Counted from the first letter of the stretch, positions 51,706-60,936 are shown. The stretch: DNA of 64,000 nt from Caldicellulosiruptor acetigenus (GCF_026914305.1 NZ_CP113866.1:186001-250000); one strand, 5' to 3'. Program-made: numbers and translations. The notes: a model not told the origin generated them from the sequence alone.

Positions 51706-52978
51706 AGATTTAGTAATAATTGGTGGAGGACCTGCGGGACTTGCAGCTGCTATTGAAGCCAAAAAAAATGGTGTTGAGGATATATTATTAATAGAGAGGG
51801 ATTCGCATTTAGGAGGGGTCTTGCAACAGTGTATCCACAATGGTTTTGGCCTTCATATATTTAAAGAAGAACTTACTGGTCCTGAGTATGCAGAGAGATT
51901 TATTAATGAACTTAAATCTATGAATATAGAAGTTATGCTTGAGACGATGGTAATTGAGTTGACTTCGCAAAAGAAAATTACGGCAGTAAGCAAGAAATAC
52001 GGTTTGATAGAGATTCAAGCAAGAGCTGTGATATTAGCAATGGGTTGCAGAGAGAGAACAAGAGGAGCTATAAATATCCCTGGCACAAGACCAGCTGGGA
52101 TATTTACAGCGGGAACTGCTCAAAGGTATGTGAATATAGAAGGTTTTATGCCAGGCAAGGAGATAGTTATTTTAGGGTCAGGTGATATTGGACTTATTAT
52201 GGCGAGAAGATTAACATTAGAAGGTGCTCATGTAAAATGTGTTGTAGAAATTATGCCATATTCCAATGGACTTACAAGAAACATTGTTCAGTGTTTGAAT
52301 GACTTTGATATACCTTTGTTATTAAGCCATACTGTTATAAATATACATGGTAAGAAACGTATTGAAGGAGTAACAATTGCTAAAGTTGATGAAAGTTTAA
52401 GACCGATACCAGGAACAGAGAGATATATTTCTTGTGATACATTGCTTTTGTCGGTTGGATTAATACCTGAAAATGAGTTATCTAAAATGGCTGGGATAAA
52501 GATTGATAGTGTGACAGGAGGACCAATTGTAAATCAGAGAATGGAAACAACAGTAGAAGGGATATTTGCTTGTGGGAATGTATGTCATGTTCATGATTTA
52601 GTAGATTTTGTTACTCAAGAAGCACAACTTGCGGGTAAAGGTGCAGCACAATATTTAAAGAGTGAAAAACCATCTTCACAGCGCATGGTTAAGGTAGATG
52701 TTGGGGAAGGTTTAAGATATGTACTTCCGCAAATAATATCACCTGAGTTAATGGTGAGCGATAAACAAAACTTTTTTATGAGGAGCATAGCACCTATGAG
52801 TAAGGCAAGATTAATGATAACCTCAAACAATGGCGTTATAAAAACTCAGACTTTGAGATTTGTAAAACCAAGTGAGATGATTAATATTGTTTTAAAGAAA
52901 GAGGAGCTTTTAGAACCGAACATTGAATTTCTCAGATTCACCTTAAGGGAAGAAGGTGATGGTTATGGAGATGAATAA
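51695..52978 (+). CDS. NAD(P)/FAD oxidoreductase of glycerol-3-P oxidation
   Basis: A 427-aa flavoprotein. FAD motif LVIIGGGPAGLAAAIEA at the N-terminus, NAD motif IVILGSGDIGLIMARRL (about residue 155), and second FAD motif IFACGNVCHVHD (about 288). It probably accepts electrons from GlpA and passes them to NAD or another carrier. ATG 51695 lies inside the end of glpA with AGGTGGTG upstream; the stop overlaps the DUF1667 start. Confidence 0.83.
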   Translation: MENRDLVIIGGGPAGLAAAIEAKKNGVEDILLIERDSHLGGVLQQCIHNGFGLHIFKEELTGPEYAERFINELKSMNIEVMLETMVIELTSQKKITAVSKKYGLIEIQARAVILAMGCRERTRGAINIPGTRPAGIFTAGTAQRYVNIEGFMPGKEIVILGSGDIGLIMARRLTLEGAHVKCVVEIMPYSNGLTRNIVQCLNDFDIPLLLSHTVINIHGKKRIEGVTIAKVDESLRPIPGTERYISCDTLLLSVGLIPENELSKMAGIKIDSVTGGPIVNQRMETTVEGIFACGNVCHVHDLVDFVTQEAQLAGKGAAQYLKSEKPSSQRMVKVDVGEGLRYVLPQIISPELMVSDKQNFFMRSIAPMSKARLMITSNNGVIKTQTLRFVKPSEMINIVLKKEELLEPNIEFLRFTLREEGDGYGDE

Positions 52979-53330
52979 AGAGGTTATTTGTATTGTTTGT
53001 CCGAGAGGTTGTCATATAGATGTTAAGTTAGTGGATGGTAAAGTTGCAAATATATCAGGTAATGTTTGCCAAAGAGGTAAAACTTATGCGGAAGCTGAAG
53101 TGACAAATCCTAAGAGAGTTTTGACGACAACAGTGAGCATAATAGATAATGGAAATCAAAAGAGACTACCTGTTAGGACAAAAGAGCCCATACCCAAGAA
53201 CCTGCTTATGAAAGCAATGAAAGAATTGAAAAATGTAACTGTAAAGCCTCCGGTAAAGATGGGTGATGTTGTTTACAAAAACATTGCAGGTTCCGGGGTA
53301 GATGTTATTGCTTCAAAGAGTTGGGAATAA
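52965..53330 (+). CDS. DUF1667 protein, partner of GlpA-type dehydrogenase
   Basis: A protein of about 121 aa with CIVCPRGCHIDV near the start and a second Cys in GNVCQRGKTYAEAEV, the DUF1667 pattern thought to bind a metal or cluster. It is regularly encoded with GlpA-like and pyridine-nucleotide oxidoreductases; its chemistry is not established. Several ATG codons are close together (52959, 52965, 52971); 52965 best fits the AAGGTGATG site. Confidence 0.8.
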   Translation: MEMNKEVICIVCPRGCHIDVKLVDGKVANISGNVCQRGKTYAEAEVTNPKRVLTTTVSIIDNGNQKRLPVRTKEPIPKNLLMKAMKELKNVTVKPPVKMGDVVYKNIAGSGVDVIASKSWE

Positions 53331-53352
53331 AAAAGATTAGGAGGAATAAACT

Positions 53353-54285
53353 ATGAGAGAAAAATACAGAGGATTTTGGCTGAAGGCCGAAGATGGGCAT
53401 GATATTTATTTGCACGCATGGGATCAGGTTGACAATCCAAGAGGCATATTACAAATATTTCATGGCATGGCTGAGCATGGGAAAAGATATGAAGGGTTTG
53501 CTCAATACATGAATGAACATGGCTTCATAGTTTATGCTGATGATCACAGAGGACATGGTAGAACTGCGGGAAGTTTAGAAAATATAGGTTATATAGGAGA
53601 AGACGGATTTAATAAGTTAGTCCAGGATGAATATTTAATAAGCAAATTTCTGAAGGAGAAATATCCATGGTTACCTTTATTTATAGTGGCTCATAGTTTT
53701 GGTTCTTTTGTAGCACAGGAATATATAATAAGGTATGGGTGGGGAATAAATGGGTTGGTGCTAAGTGGCTCTGCAGCTATGAACACATTAAAAGCAAAAT
53801 TAGGTTATATTTTAGCCAGTATAGAAAGGCTTATACATGGGGAAAAATACCGTAGTCGTTTTTTGGATTGGTTGAGTTTTGGCACGTTTAACCGCAGAAT
53901 AAAGAACAACCCGAGCAAGTTTGCTTGGCTTAGCACGGACGAGAAAGAAGTACGCAAATATGAAGAAGATCCTTACTGTGGAGGAATTTTTACTACAGGA
54001 TTTTTTTATTATCTTTCAAGAGGATTCTTGGGTTTATATCGTCCAGAACGCTTGGCTAATCTGCCCAAAGACTTGCCAATATTAATTATTGCTGGAGAAG
54101 AAGACCCCGTTGGGGAATATGGACGTTTAGTTAAAAGGCTTTATAATATTTATAAAGAGGCAGGATGTCAAAATGTTGACCTAAAACTTTATCCTGGTAA
54201 GAGGCATGAGCTGTTTAATGAAGTTAATCGCGAAGAGGTATATGCAGATGTTTTAAACTGGCTTGATTGCATAACGGGAAAGTAA
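53353..54285 (+). CDS. Monoacylglycerol-lipase-like alpha/beta hydrolase
   Basis: A 310-aa cytoplasmic serine hydrolase of the Hydrolase_4 family. Features: IFHGMAEHGKRYEGF (oxyanion loop typical of monoglyceride lipases), YADDHRGHGRT, nucleophile Ser in VAHSFGSFVAQE (about 116), Asp in AGEEDPVGEYG (about 255) and His in GKRHELFNE (about 286). It would remove a fatty acid from monoacylglycerol or lyso-lipid. No signal peptide. AGGAGG precedes the ATG. Its place directly after glycerol-3-phosphate genes supports a lipid-glycerol role. Confidence 0.85.
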   Translation: MREKYRGFWLKAEDGHDIYLHAWDQVDNPRGILQIFHGMAEHGKRYEGFAQYMNEHGFIVYADDHRGHGRTAGSLENIGYIGEDGFNKLVQDEYLISKFLKEKYPWLPLFIVAHSFGSFVAQEYIIRYGWGINGLVLSGSAAMNTLKAKLGYILASIERLIHGEKYRSRFLDWLSFGTFNRRIKNNPSKFAWLSTDEKEVRKYEEDPYCGGIFTTGFFYYLSRGFLGLYRPERLANLPKDLPILIIAGEEDPVGEYGRLVKRLYNIYKEAGCQNVDLKLYPGKRHELFNEVNREEVYADVLNWLDCITGK

Positions 54286-54319
54286 TTTTATGCTTAATAA
54301 TTTTATTTTTAAGAGATAA

Positions 54320-54363
54320 AGAAAGATCGGGATAAAAAACTCCATTTTCCTGGTCTTTTTTTT
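54320..54363 (+). terminator. Terminator of the glycerol/lipid operon
   Basis: AAAGATCGGGA pairs with TTCCTGGTCTTT (with G-U pairs), then an eight-T run. Confidence 0.7.
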
Positions 54364-54384
54364 ATGAACTTGAGCTTCAACTAA

Positions 54385-54678
54385 ATAGTCTTGCCAAAAC
54401 TCATCTCCTGTTACAAGCATTGGCCACAAATTCTTTAATACGGCAAGCACCCTTGTCTGTTCCATAAACTTTTTGCCATCTTCCTCTGTCACAATCCAGG
54501 TAGGACCACTTCCATTCCAGCCATGATAAACTACCGGGTCGTACCAGTTTCCGCGGTAGCCTTCAGGGATATAGCAGTGATATTCTCCCATTGCAGAATG
54601 GTGAGGGTCAAAGGGGAAGTTTCCAATGGGAAAGTCTTTAAATGTTTCGTTACGGACAAGCACCAATTCTTCTTTCAT
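54385..54678 (-). pseudogene. Truncated 5' end of an unrecognised, possibly carbohydrate-active protein
   Basis: From ATG 54678 (site AAGGTGTG upstream) the frame reads MKEELVLVRNETFKDFPIG, YHCYIPEGYRGNWYDPVVYH, GPTWIVTEEDGKKFMEQTRV and ends near WQDYLVEAQV. Then it runs into Lys-rich low-complexity residues coded by the opposite terminator and stops at 54253. The W-x-D-Y-x-V-E piece resembles the start of a lectin-like jelly-roll domain. I take it as the first 98 codons or so of a much larger gene whose remainder was deleted. Function not recognised. Confidence 0.55.
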
Positions 54679-54806
54679 CTTTTCACACCTTCAAAATGGT
54701 CTTCTATTTATTAAATTATACCAGAGTGTTCTTGCCTTAAGAGAAAATTCTTTTAGACATTTTAGAAGTTTATTTTTTGTTGGATAAAAAAACTAAAAAT
54801 AACCCA

Positions 54807-54854
54807 TTGACAATCTTATCGTATTAGTGTATTATTTAATTAGTACACCAATAC
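54807..54854 (+). promoter_or_regulatory. Promoter and operator of the GntR/YtrA-type ABC operon
   Basis: TTGACA (54807-54812), 17-base spacer, TATTAT (54830-54835). GTATTAGTGTA (54821-54831) and TACACCAATAC (54844-54854) form an inverted repeat matching at 10 of 11 positions, overlapping the -10 box: a good autorepression site. Confidence 0.7.
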
Positions 54855-54867
54855 AGGGGGAAGAGGC

Positions 54868-55233
54868 TTGATTGAATTTAATCCTAATGTACCTATTTAT
54901 CTTCAAGTGCTGGAATACCTGAAAAAACAGATTGTCAGTGGCAGGATAAGGCTTGGTGAAAAACTTCCGTCTGTGAGGGAGATGGCACAAAGGTTTAATA
55001 TTAATCCAAATACAGCACAGAGGGTTTTTCAGGAGCTGGAAAGAGAAGGTTTGGCAAAAACAGAAAGAGGAATTGGGAATTTTGTTACGTCTGATACAAA
55101 ACTTATTCAAGACTTAAAAGAAAAAATGGCTGAAAAGATTATAGAAGATTTTATCTTGGCAATGAAAGAGATTGGCTATGACAAAGAGGAAATCCTGAAT
55201 CTTCTTAATAAAAAATTAAATGGGGAGGAGTAG
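54868..55233 (+). CDS. GntR-family regulator, YtrA subfamily
   Basis: A 121-aa regulator. N-terminal GntR winged helix (PIYLQVLEYLKKQI, LPSVREMAQRFNINPNTAQR, LEREGLAKTERGIGNFV) with only a short C-terminal helix, which defines the YtrA type. These usually repress ABC transporter operons that they begin. TTG start behind GGGGGAAGAGG. Its own promoter carries a near-perfect inverted repeat. Confidence 0.9.
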   Translation: MIEFNPNVPIYLQVLEYLKKQIVSGRIRLGEKLPSVREMAQRFNINPNTAQRVFQELEREGLAKTERGIGNFVTSDTKLIQDLKEKMAEKIIEDFILAMKEIGYDKEEILNLLNKKLNGEE

Positions 55234-55239
55234 ATACCT

Positions 55240-55932
55240 GTGCTTCTTGAGGTAAAGAATTTATGCAAGAGATATAACAAGAAGATTGTTCTGGATGATA
55301 TTAGTTTTTCAGTTGATAAAGGCAAAATAGTTGGACTGTTAGGAGAAAATGGTGCTGGAAAGACAACGCTTTTAAAGATTATTGCAGGCTTTTCTAAACC
55401 TACTTCAGGGCAGGTTCTTATAAATAATACAAGGGTAGGAGTTGAAACACGCAGATATGTTGCGTTTTTACCAGATTCAATTATGTTTCCCAAGTGGATG
55501 AAAGTAAAGGATGCTTTGAAGTTTTTTGTAGATTTTTTTGATGATTTTGATTTATCAAGGGCAAAGGATATGCTTGAGTTTTTGAATATTAGCGAAAACG
55601 GAAAAATCCACGATTTTTCAAGAGGAACAATCGAAAAGTTTTCTATAGCACTTTTACTTTCAAGAAATACTAATCTGTATCTTTTAGACGAACCTCTTGC
55701 TTTTGTGGATCCAATCTCAAGAGATGTGGTGATAAATATGATTTTAGACAATCTTAGTGAAGATAAGACAGTTATTGTATCAACCAATATTATTTCTGAA
55801 ATTGAGCATGTATTTGATGAGATTATCATTCTTAAAGACGGCAAGATTGCACTCATAGATTCGGCAGAAAACTTAAGAGAAAAGTCAGGAGTTTCTGTGA
55901 ATCAATTCTTCAAAGAAGGTGGTAGAAGATGA
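55240..55932 (+). CDS. ABC transporter ATP-binding protein
   Basis: A 230-aa ATPase: Walker A GENGAGKTTL (about residue 34), signature FSRGTIEKFSIALLL (about 127; degenerate, S-R-G-T rather than S-G-G-Q), Walker B LYLLDEPLAFVDP (about 148). YtrB-like. GTG start, GGGGAGGAG upstream. Ends in a four-base overlap with the membrane gene. Substrate unknown; YtrA-type systems often answer cell-wall stress. Confidence 0.85.
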   Translation: MLLEVKNLCKRYNKKIVLDDISFSVDKGKIVGLLGENGAGKTTLLKIIAGFSKPTSGQVLINNTRVGVETRRYVAFLPDSIMFPKWMKVKDALKFFVDFFDDFDLSRAKDMLEFLNISENGKIHDFSRGTIEKFSIALLLSRNTNLYLLDEPLAFVDPISRDVVINMILDNLSEDKTVIVSTNIISEIEHVFDEIIILKDGKIALIDSAENLREKSGVSVNQFFKEGGRR

Positions 55933-56636
55933 TAACAAAATTTTTGAAACATCAGTACAGAAGCGGGACGCTTTTTTACATTTTTTATACATTGGGTGCT
56001 TCTTTGGTTGGTATATGGGCATATTATTCAAGGAATGTTGAAGTAACTCCTAAAGATACGCCAAAAATAGCAATAATATTATGGTTATTATGGTTTGTTT
56101 CATTGGTTGTTGCTGAAATATATCACATTTTTAGATGGAATATAATATTGACCAGTTCAGAAAGATTTTTGCTCTTTTCTTCTTATAAATTAAAACCAGA
56201 GATCTTTTTGTTTGGAGAAATATTGTATTTTATTTTAGACCTTTTTCTCTTTACTATCTGGATTAACTTGCTTGGTGCTATTGTAGGAGGACTTGAAAAA
56301 TATATTTCTTTTCACTTTTTACTGATAAAAAAATTATATGTCAGCGATTTCTATTTATTAATTCATGCGCCTTTGTCTTTTTTTATAATTTATCTCTGGG
56401 CTCTCACTTTACCTACCTACTGGAGTACATTTAGAAGATTTTCTAAGTTAGATTATGCTATAATCTCACTTTTTGTATTGGCTATATATTTAAATGTAAG
56501 ATTATACGAATTTATAGAAAAAAGTATAACAAGCGTAACTATGAGATTAATTGTATTGCTTTTAACAGACTTTTCAATATTTATTGCACTGATTGTGTTT
56601 AACCTGAAAGCGTTGAAAAAGGGATTAGATACTTGA
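55929..56636 (+). CDS. ABC-2-like membrane protein
   Basis: A 235-aa membrane protein with about six helices (e.g. IILWLLWFVSLVVAEIYHIF, and LIVLLLTDFSIFIALIVF near the end). Coupled to the ATPase gene by overlap, so it is probably its permease. No family name recognised. Confidence 0.7.
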   Translation: MITKFLKHQYRSGTLFYIFYTLGASLVGIWAYYSRNVEVTPKDTPKIAIILWLLWFVSLVVAEIYHIFRWNIILTSSERFLLFSSYKLKPEIFLFGEILYFILDLFLFTIWINLLGAIVGGLEKYISFHFLLIKKLYVSDFYLLIHAPLSFFIIYLWALTLPTYWSTFRRFSKLDYAIISLFVLAIYLNVRLYEFIEKSITSVTMRLIVLLLTDFSIFIALIVFNLKALKKGLDT

Positions 56637-56778
56637 AAATATAAAAATAAATCAGAACTTTTCTGCACACATTCCAAGAATTTTAAGAGAATTTATTAAT
56701 GTTGCCTTGATAGTTGGGCTAACCCTTTTATGTTTATATGGTGCTATCAAGCTTTTTGACAAAAAGCTTGAGATATAA
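56629..56778 (+). pseudogene. C-terminal fragment of an ABC permease
   Basis: The frame reads NFSAHIPRILREFINVALIV, then GLTLLCLYGAIKLFDKKLEI and stop: an amphipathic start and one membrane helix, like the end of an ABC-2 permease. It has no ATG or ribosome site and is preceded by a stop at 56626. Probably the tail of a lost gene. Confidence 0.5.
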
Positions 56779-56816
56779 AAACTTCTTATAGAAGAAAAAT
56801 TTGGAGGTGTTTTGGT

Positions 56817-57737
56817 GTGAAGAAAGCTCTTGAGGTAATTTCAGTCTACAAAAAATTTGGGAGAAAGGAGGTGATAAAGGGAATTTCGTTTGATATTGAA
56901 GAAGGCCGAATAGTAGGGTTTGTGGGACCAAATGGAGCTGGTAAAACCACCACAATTAAAATGATAACAGGGCTTATAAAGCCAGATAGTGGACAGATTA
57001 AAATTTTTGGGTATGACATTGTACATGAAAGAGAAATGGCATTAAAGTTTATTGGAAGTATAATAGAAAACCCCGAGCTTTATGAATATCTAACAGGATA
57101 TGAAAATTTAGCTCAGCTTGCAAGAATTTCAAACATACCAAAGTCCAAAATAATTGAAGTTGCAAAACTTGTTGGTATTGACTATGCTCTCAAAGAAAAG
57201 ACAAAAAAGTATTCGCTTGGAATGAAACAGAGGCTTGCTTTAGCGATGGCAATTTTGACAGACCCAAAACTTCTTGTCTTGGATGAGCCGACAAATGGGC
57301 TTGACCCGAGCGGTATTATTGAGTTAAGAAGCCTTTTGAAGAGTCTTGCAAATGATAAAAATGTAACGATATTTATATCATCTCACAATCTGTTTGAGAT
57401 TCAAGAAATTTGCGATAAAGTGGTGTTTATTAAAGAAGGAAAGATAGAGACGATTGAAAACATAGACAGCAGTTTTATCGAAAATGTGAAGTTTGTTCTG
57501 GTATTAAATGAAGACAGAAATACAAATGATGTGGTGGTAAAAACTACAAAAGTAATATCTTGCTTTGAAGGTGTAAAAATTTTGGGAGTAAAAGAAAACA
57601 GTATTGAGTTAGAACTTGACAGAAGTAAAAAGGTAGCGTTTATGAATTTCCTCTTTCAAAATGGAGTTAATATAAAGGATTTTTACGAAAAAGTAGAATC
57701 TCTCGAGGACAAATATATAAAAATATACCAGAATTAG
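56817..57737 (+). CDS. ABC transporter ATP-binding protein (BcrA-like)
   Basis: A 306-aa ATPase: Walker A GPNGAGKTTTIKM (about 38), signature YSLGMKQRLALAMAIL (about 139), Walker B LLVLDEPTNGLDPSG (about 157), and an extra C-terminal domain of about 90 residues. The layout fits peptide/bacitracin-type export ATPases. GTG start behind GGAGGTG. Pairs with the permease that follows 11 bases later. Confidence 0.88.
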   Translation: MKKALEVISVYKKFGRKEVIKGISFDIEEGRIVGFVGPNGAGKTTTIKMITGLIKPDSGQIKIFGYDIVHEREMALKFIGSIIENPELYEYLTGYENLAQLARISNIPKSKIIEVAKLVGIDYALKEKTKKYSLGMKQRLALAMAILTDPKLLVLDEPTNGLDPSGIIELRSLLKSLANDKNVTIFISSHNLFEIQEICDKVVFIKEGKIETIENIDSSFIENVKFVLVLNEDRNTNDVVVKTTKVISCFEGVKILGVKENSIELELDRSKKVAFMNFLFQNGVNIKDFYEKVESLEDKYIKIYQN

Positions 57738-57748
57738 GAGGGTATAAA

Positions 57749-58924
57749 ATGTTAGCTCTTGTAAACAATGAGCTTATAAAACTTTTTTACAGAAAGAAGA
57801 TTTTTATTGCTATACTCATTATAATTGCTTCTGCGATAGTGGGTGTTTGGGGAAGCATTGCTTATATTAAATCAGTTCAGCCAGAAGAGGAAATAAGGTC
57901 ATTGCAAAAAACAATTAGTCAATTGCAAAAAGAAAAATCGAAAATAAAAGATGAAGTGAAAAAGCAAAAGATTGATATGCAAATATATCAACTTGAACAG
58001 CAACTTGCTCAGTGGAAAAGTGCTCTGGCAAGTGATTCAAATAATTGGCGAGAAAATTTAAAAAAAGAAATCAAAGAACTTAAAATCAAGATGAACCAGG
58101 CTCTTGATTTGAGCTTTTCTGACTCAAGAGAAAATTATCGAAAAGAAATTATAGAAAACGAATACTATCTTTCACACAATCTAAAGCCACTTAAACGTAC
58201 AGATTTAAATAATTTTAGTGTAATGATACTTTTTTTGGGTATGATAATATTTATGATGCCTTTAATAGTATTTGTGATAAGTTCAGATATAATGTCAAAC
58301 GAATTTTCACAGAAGACTATAAGGATATTAGCCTCACAACCAATACCAAGAAACAGCATTGTTTTGTCAAAATTTATAACAGCTTTAATTGTTAGCGAAG
58401 GGCTAATTTTGATTTCAGAAGTTTTAGTATATATAGTAACAGGAATAATTTACGGTTTTACCAATTTAAAATATCCAACAGTAATTGGAACAATCTACAA
58501 AGAGGTTGGAGAGGCAGTAGTACCTGTATATGGTAGTTCATATATCATAACACTGGGGAAATTTTTAATTTTAGCCCTTTTACTTCAGACACTAATAATT
58601 GCTGCATGTTGTGCGCTCAGCGTATTTATTTCAACTCTGTGCAAGAGCAATTCGTTGGCAAATATTTTAAGTTTTATTGTGGTTTATGGAATTTATTTTT
58701 TGGTCTCACCAATTTCCCAAGTAGTTCCTGCTTTTAAGTATTTGAAGATGATACTTCTTTATTCTTATCTTGATCCTACCAAAATAATTACTAATGATAT
58801 TTCAGTTGAATTAAGTATTAGTTTCATAAGCCCATGGTTCAGCATATTGGTAATTGCCGTATATCTTACTATTCCTATAGCAACGGCATTGTTGAATTTC
58901 AAAAATAAGGATATTTTGGCATAA
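57749..58924 (+). CDS. ABC-2 permease with extracellular coiled coil
   Basis: A 391-aa membrane protein. One helix (about 18-38) precedes a long hydrophilic coiled coil (about 50-145; SLQKTISQLQKEKSKIKDEV), then five helices from about residue 160 (VMILFLGMIIFMMPLIVFVI). MSNEFSQKTIRILASQPIPR is typical of ABC-2 permeases. Partner of the BcrA-like ATPase; the substrate is unknown. Confidence 0.82.
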   Translation: MLALVNNELIKLFYRKKIFIAILIIIASAIVGVWGSIAYIKSVQPEEEIRSLQKTISQLQKEKSKIKDEVKKQKIDMQIYQLEQQLAQWKSALASDSNNWRENLKKEIKELKIKMNQALDLSFSDSRENYRKEIIENEYYLSHNLKPLKRTDLNNFSVMILFLGMIIFMMPLIVFVISSDIMSNEFSQKTIRILASQPIPRNSIVLSKFITALIVSEGLILISEVLVYIVTGIIYGFTNLKYPTVIGTIYKEVGEAVVPVYGSSYIITLGKFLILALLLQTLIIAACCALSVFISTLCKSNSLANILSFIVVYGIYFLVSPISQVVPAFKYLKMILLYSYLDPTKIITNDISVELSISFISPWFSILVIAVYLTIPIATALLNFKNKDILA

Positions 58925-58951
58925 AGATTTTTCAGAAATATGTTTTACAGT

Positions 58952-58990
58952 GGGGCTGCTTCTTAATGTGCAGGGCAGCCCCAAAATTAT
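58952..58990 (+). terminator. Hairpin after the ABC operon
   Basis: GGGGCTGC (58952-58959) pairs with GCAGCCCC (58975-58982); no T run follows on this strand. Confidence 0.55.
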
Positions 58991-59096
58991 TACAAGAGTG
59001 CTTTTAGTATTTCAAAATAAAAAGGGTTTTAAACCATCTTGGTAGAAATATATTAAAATCAACCACCACTTTTTTCATGAAAGGAGAAGATATTCT

Positions 59097-59801
59097 GTGG
59101 AAAAGTTAGTATTAAAACTTAAATCAATACCCTTTTTTTCTGCATGTTCGAAAGACCTTACAAAGTCAAAATCTAATTTATTAAAACTCATAGCATGCAT
59201 AACCATGTTTATTGACCATACAGGATTTTTATATTTTCCACAAAAGCCCTTGCTGCGGATAATTGGTCGCATTGCCTTTCCTATCTTTGCCTATCAAGTG
59301 GCGGTGGGGTTCTGGCACACTTCTGACCATAAAAGGTACTTAAAAAGACTCTTAATATTTGCCATCATATCCCAGTATCCTTTTTATCTAATGACAGGCG
59401 ATGGAGAGCTGAATGTCATTGCAACCTTCTTCTTTGCAGCACTTTGCCTTTATTTTTTCAAAAAGTCATGGTATATTCTGATAATTATTCCACTTGCCAT
59501 ATCATACTTTGTTCCAATGGACTATGGAATCTACGGTGTTTTAGCGGTATTGATATTTTATTTTTTGTACGAAAAACCCATTTTGCAGCTTGTAGGATTT
59601 TCTATTCTTACAGTAATTGCCTCATACCTTATTGGCTGGCAGCTTCAAGTATATTCTATTTTGAGTGTAGTATTAATACTTTTTGCGAGAATGCTTCCGG
59701 TTGACTTTGAATTCAGGCTCAATAAATACTTTTTTTACTGGTTCTATCCCGCGCACATGCTGTTTTTGGTTTTTATTGGAAAGTTGCTGGGATATTCATA
59801 A
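59097..59801 (+). CDS. TraX-family membrane protein
   Basis: A 234-aa protein with about eight helices. LLKLIACITMFIDHTGFLYF, LRIIGRIAFPIFAYQVAVGF and YLKRLLIFAIISQYPFYLM are the TraX family core. TraX acetylates pilin in F plasmids, but chromosomal members are of unknown role, possibly acyltransfer to surface polymers. GTG start with AAAGGAGAAG upstream. Stands alone. Confidence 0.85.
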   Translation: MEKLVLKLKSIPFFSACSKDLTKSKSNLLKLIACITMFIDHTGFLYFPQKPLLRIIGRIAFPIFAYQVAVGFWHTSDHKRYLKRLLIFAIISQYPFYLMTGDGELNVIATFFFAALCLYFFKKSWYILIIIPLAISYFVPMDYGIYGVLAVLIFYFLYEKPILQLVGFSILTVIASYLIGWQLQVYSILSVVLILFARMLPVDFEFRLNKYFFYWFYPAHMLFLVFIGKLLGYS

Positions 59802-59856
59802 TATGAGGGACCTGATAAAATAGTAAGCTTATAAAGGCTGAAGTGTGATAAAATAT

Positions 59857-59865
59857 TGCTATGAT
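59857..59865 (+). promoter_or_regulatory. Extended -10 promoter before dus
   Basis: TGCTATGAT (59857-59865), 44 bases before the start; -35 not convincing. Confidence 0.35.
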
Positions 59866-59908
59866 AGAGCTTTTAAAAAAAGTTTTTCTAAAAGAAGGGG
59901 TATTTTAA

Positions 59909-60895
59909 ATGCTCGACATCAAAGGAAAAATCTTTTTAGCACCTATGGCAGGGTTTACAGACAAAGTTTTCAGAAGACTTTGCTCAAGATTTGGAGCAGA
60001 TGTCACAGTGACAGAGATGGTTAGCAGCAAAGCACTTGTGCTTGGCAGTGCAAAGACAAAAGAGCTCATTTCATTTTCAGAAGAAGAAAAGATAAGAGGT
60101 ATTCAAATTTTTGGCAGCGACCCTGAAGTTATGGCGCAGTCTGTCAAGATATTGCAGGATGAGTTTGAGTATGATTTTATTGACATAAACATGGGCTGTC
60201 CTGTGCCGAAACTTGTGAAAAGCGGTGAAGGATGTGCCCTGATGAAAAATCCTTCTTTGGCATCAAGAATTGTAGAAAGCGTTGCGAAGGTGAGCAGAAA
60301 ACCTGTATCTGTCAAGATTCGAAAGGGATTTGATGAAGAAAATATTAATGCTCCTGAATTTGCATACATCCTGCAAGAAAGCGGAGCCTCTTTTGTGACA
60401 GTTCATGGAAGAACAAGGGTTCAGTTGTACTCTGGAAAAGCTGACTGGGAAATAATAAGAAAGGTAAAAGAAAAAGTCAAAATTCCGGTTGTTGCAAATG
60501 GTGATATAACTGATTTTGAGTCGGCAAAAAGAGCGTATGAAGTAACAAGAGCAGATGGCATCATGATAGGAAGAGCAGCGCTTGGAAACCCTTGGGTGTT
60601 TCTTCAGATCAAAGAAGGGTTTGAAAAAGGGTATGTTGAAACTAAGGTCTTACCTCATATGAAAATAAGGGTTGCGATTGAGTTTTTCACACAGCTTTGC
60701 AGTGAGAAAGGCGAGAAGATGGCAGTTTTGGAAGCGAGAAAGCATCTTAGCTTTTTTGTAAAAGGAATTGAAAATGCTGCTAAAATAAGAGATAAAATTA
60801 ATAGAATAAATAATGCTGCAGAACTTTTAGAATTTCTTGAAGAGCTTGCGGCTATTGTTGAGAAAAAGGAAAGCTTTGTCGATAATATCTTATAG
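59909..60895 (+). CDS. dusB: tRNA-dihydrouridine synthase (DusB type)
   Basis: A 328-aa FMN enzyme that reduces uridines in the tRNA D-loop. APMAGFTDKVFRRL at the start, DINMGCPVPKLVKSGEGCAL with the catalytic Cys (about 108), VHGRTRVQLYSGKADW and VVANGDI are all present. Length is normal. A housekeeping gene between a TraX-like gene and an exported protein gene. Confidence 0.93.
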   Translation: MLDIKGKIFLAPMAGFTDKVFRRLCSRFGADVTVTEMVSSKALVLGSAKTKELISFSEEEKIRGIQIFGSDPEVMAQSVKILQDEFEYDFIDINMGCPVPKLVKSGEGCALMKNPSLASRIVESVAKVSRKPVSVKIRKGFDEENINAPEFAYILQESGASFVTVHGRTRVQLYSGKADWEIIRKVKEKVKIPVVANGDITDFESAKRAYEVTRADGIMIGRAALGNPWVFLQIKEGFEKGYVETKVLPHMKIRVAIEFFTQLCSEKGEKMAVLEARKHLSFFVKGIENAAKIRDKINRINNAAELLEFLEELAAIVEKKESFVDNIL

Positions 60896-60936
60896 GACAG
60901 AATTTTTGAGCAAAAATAAAGCGGGGGATTTTTAGC

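Noticed and set aside
55176-55856. 226-codon minus-strand frame opposite the YtrB-like ATPase
   Set aside because: Shadow of a clear ABC ATPase; Ser/Ile-rich with no domain.
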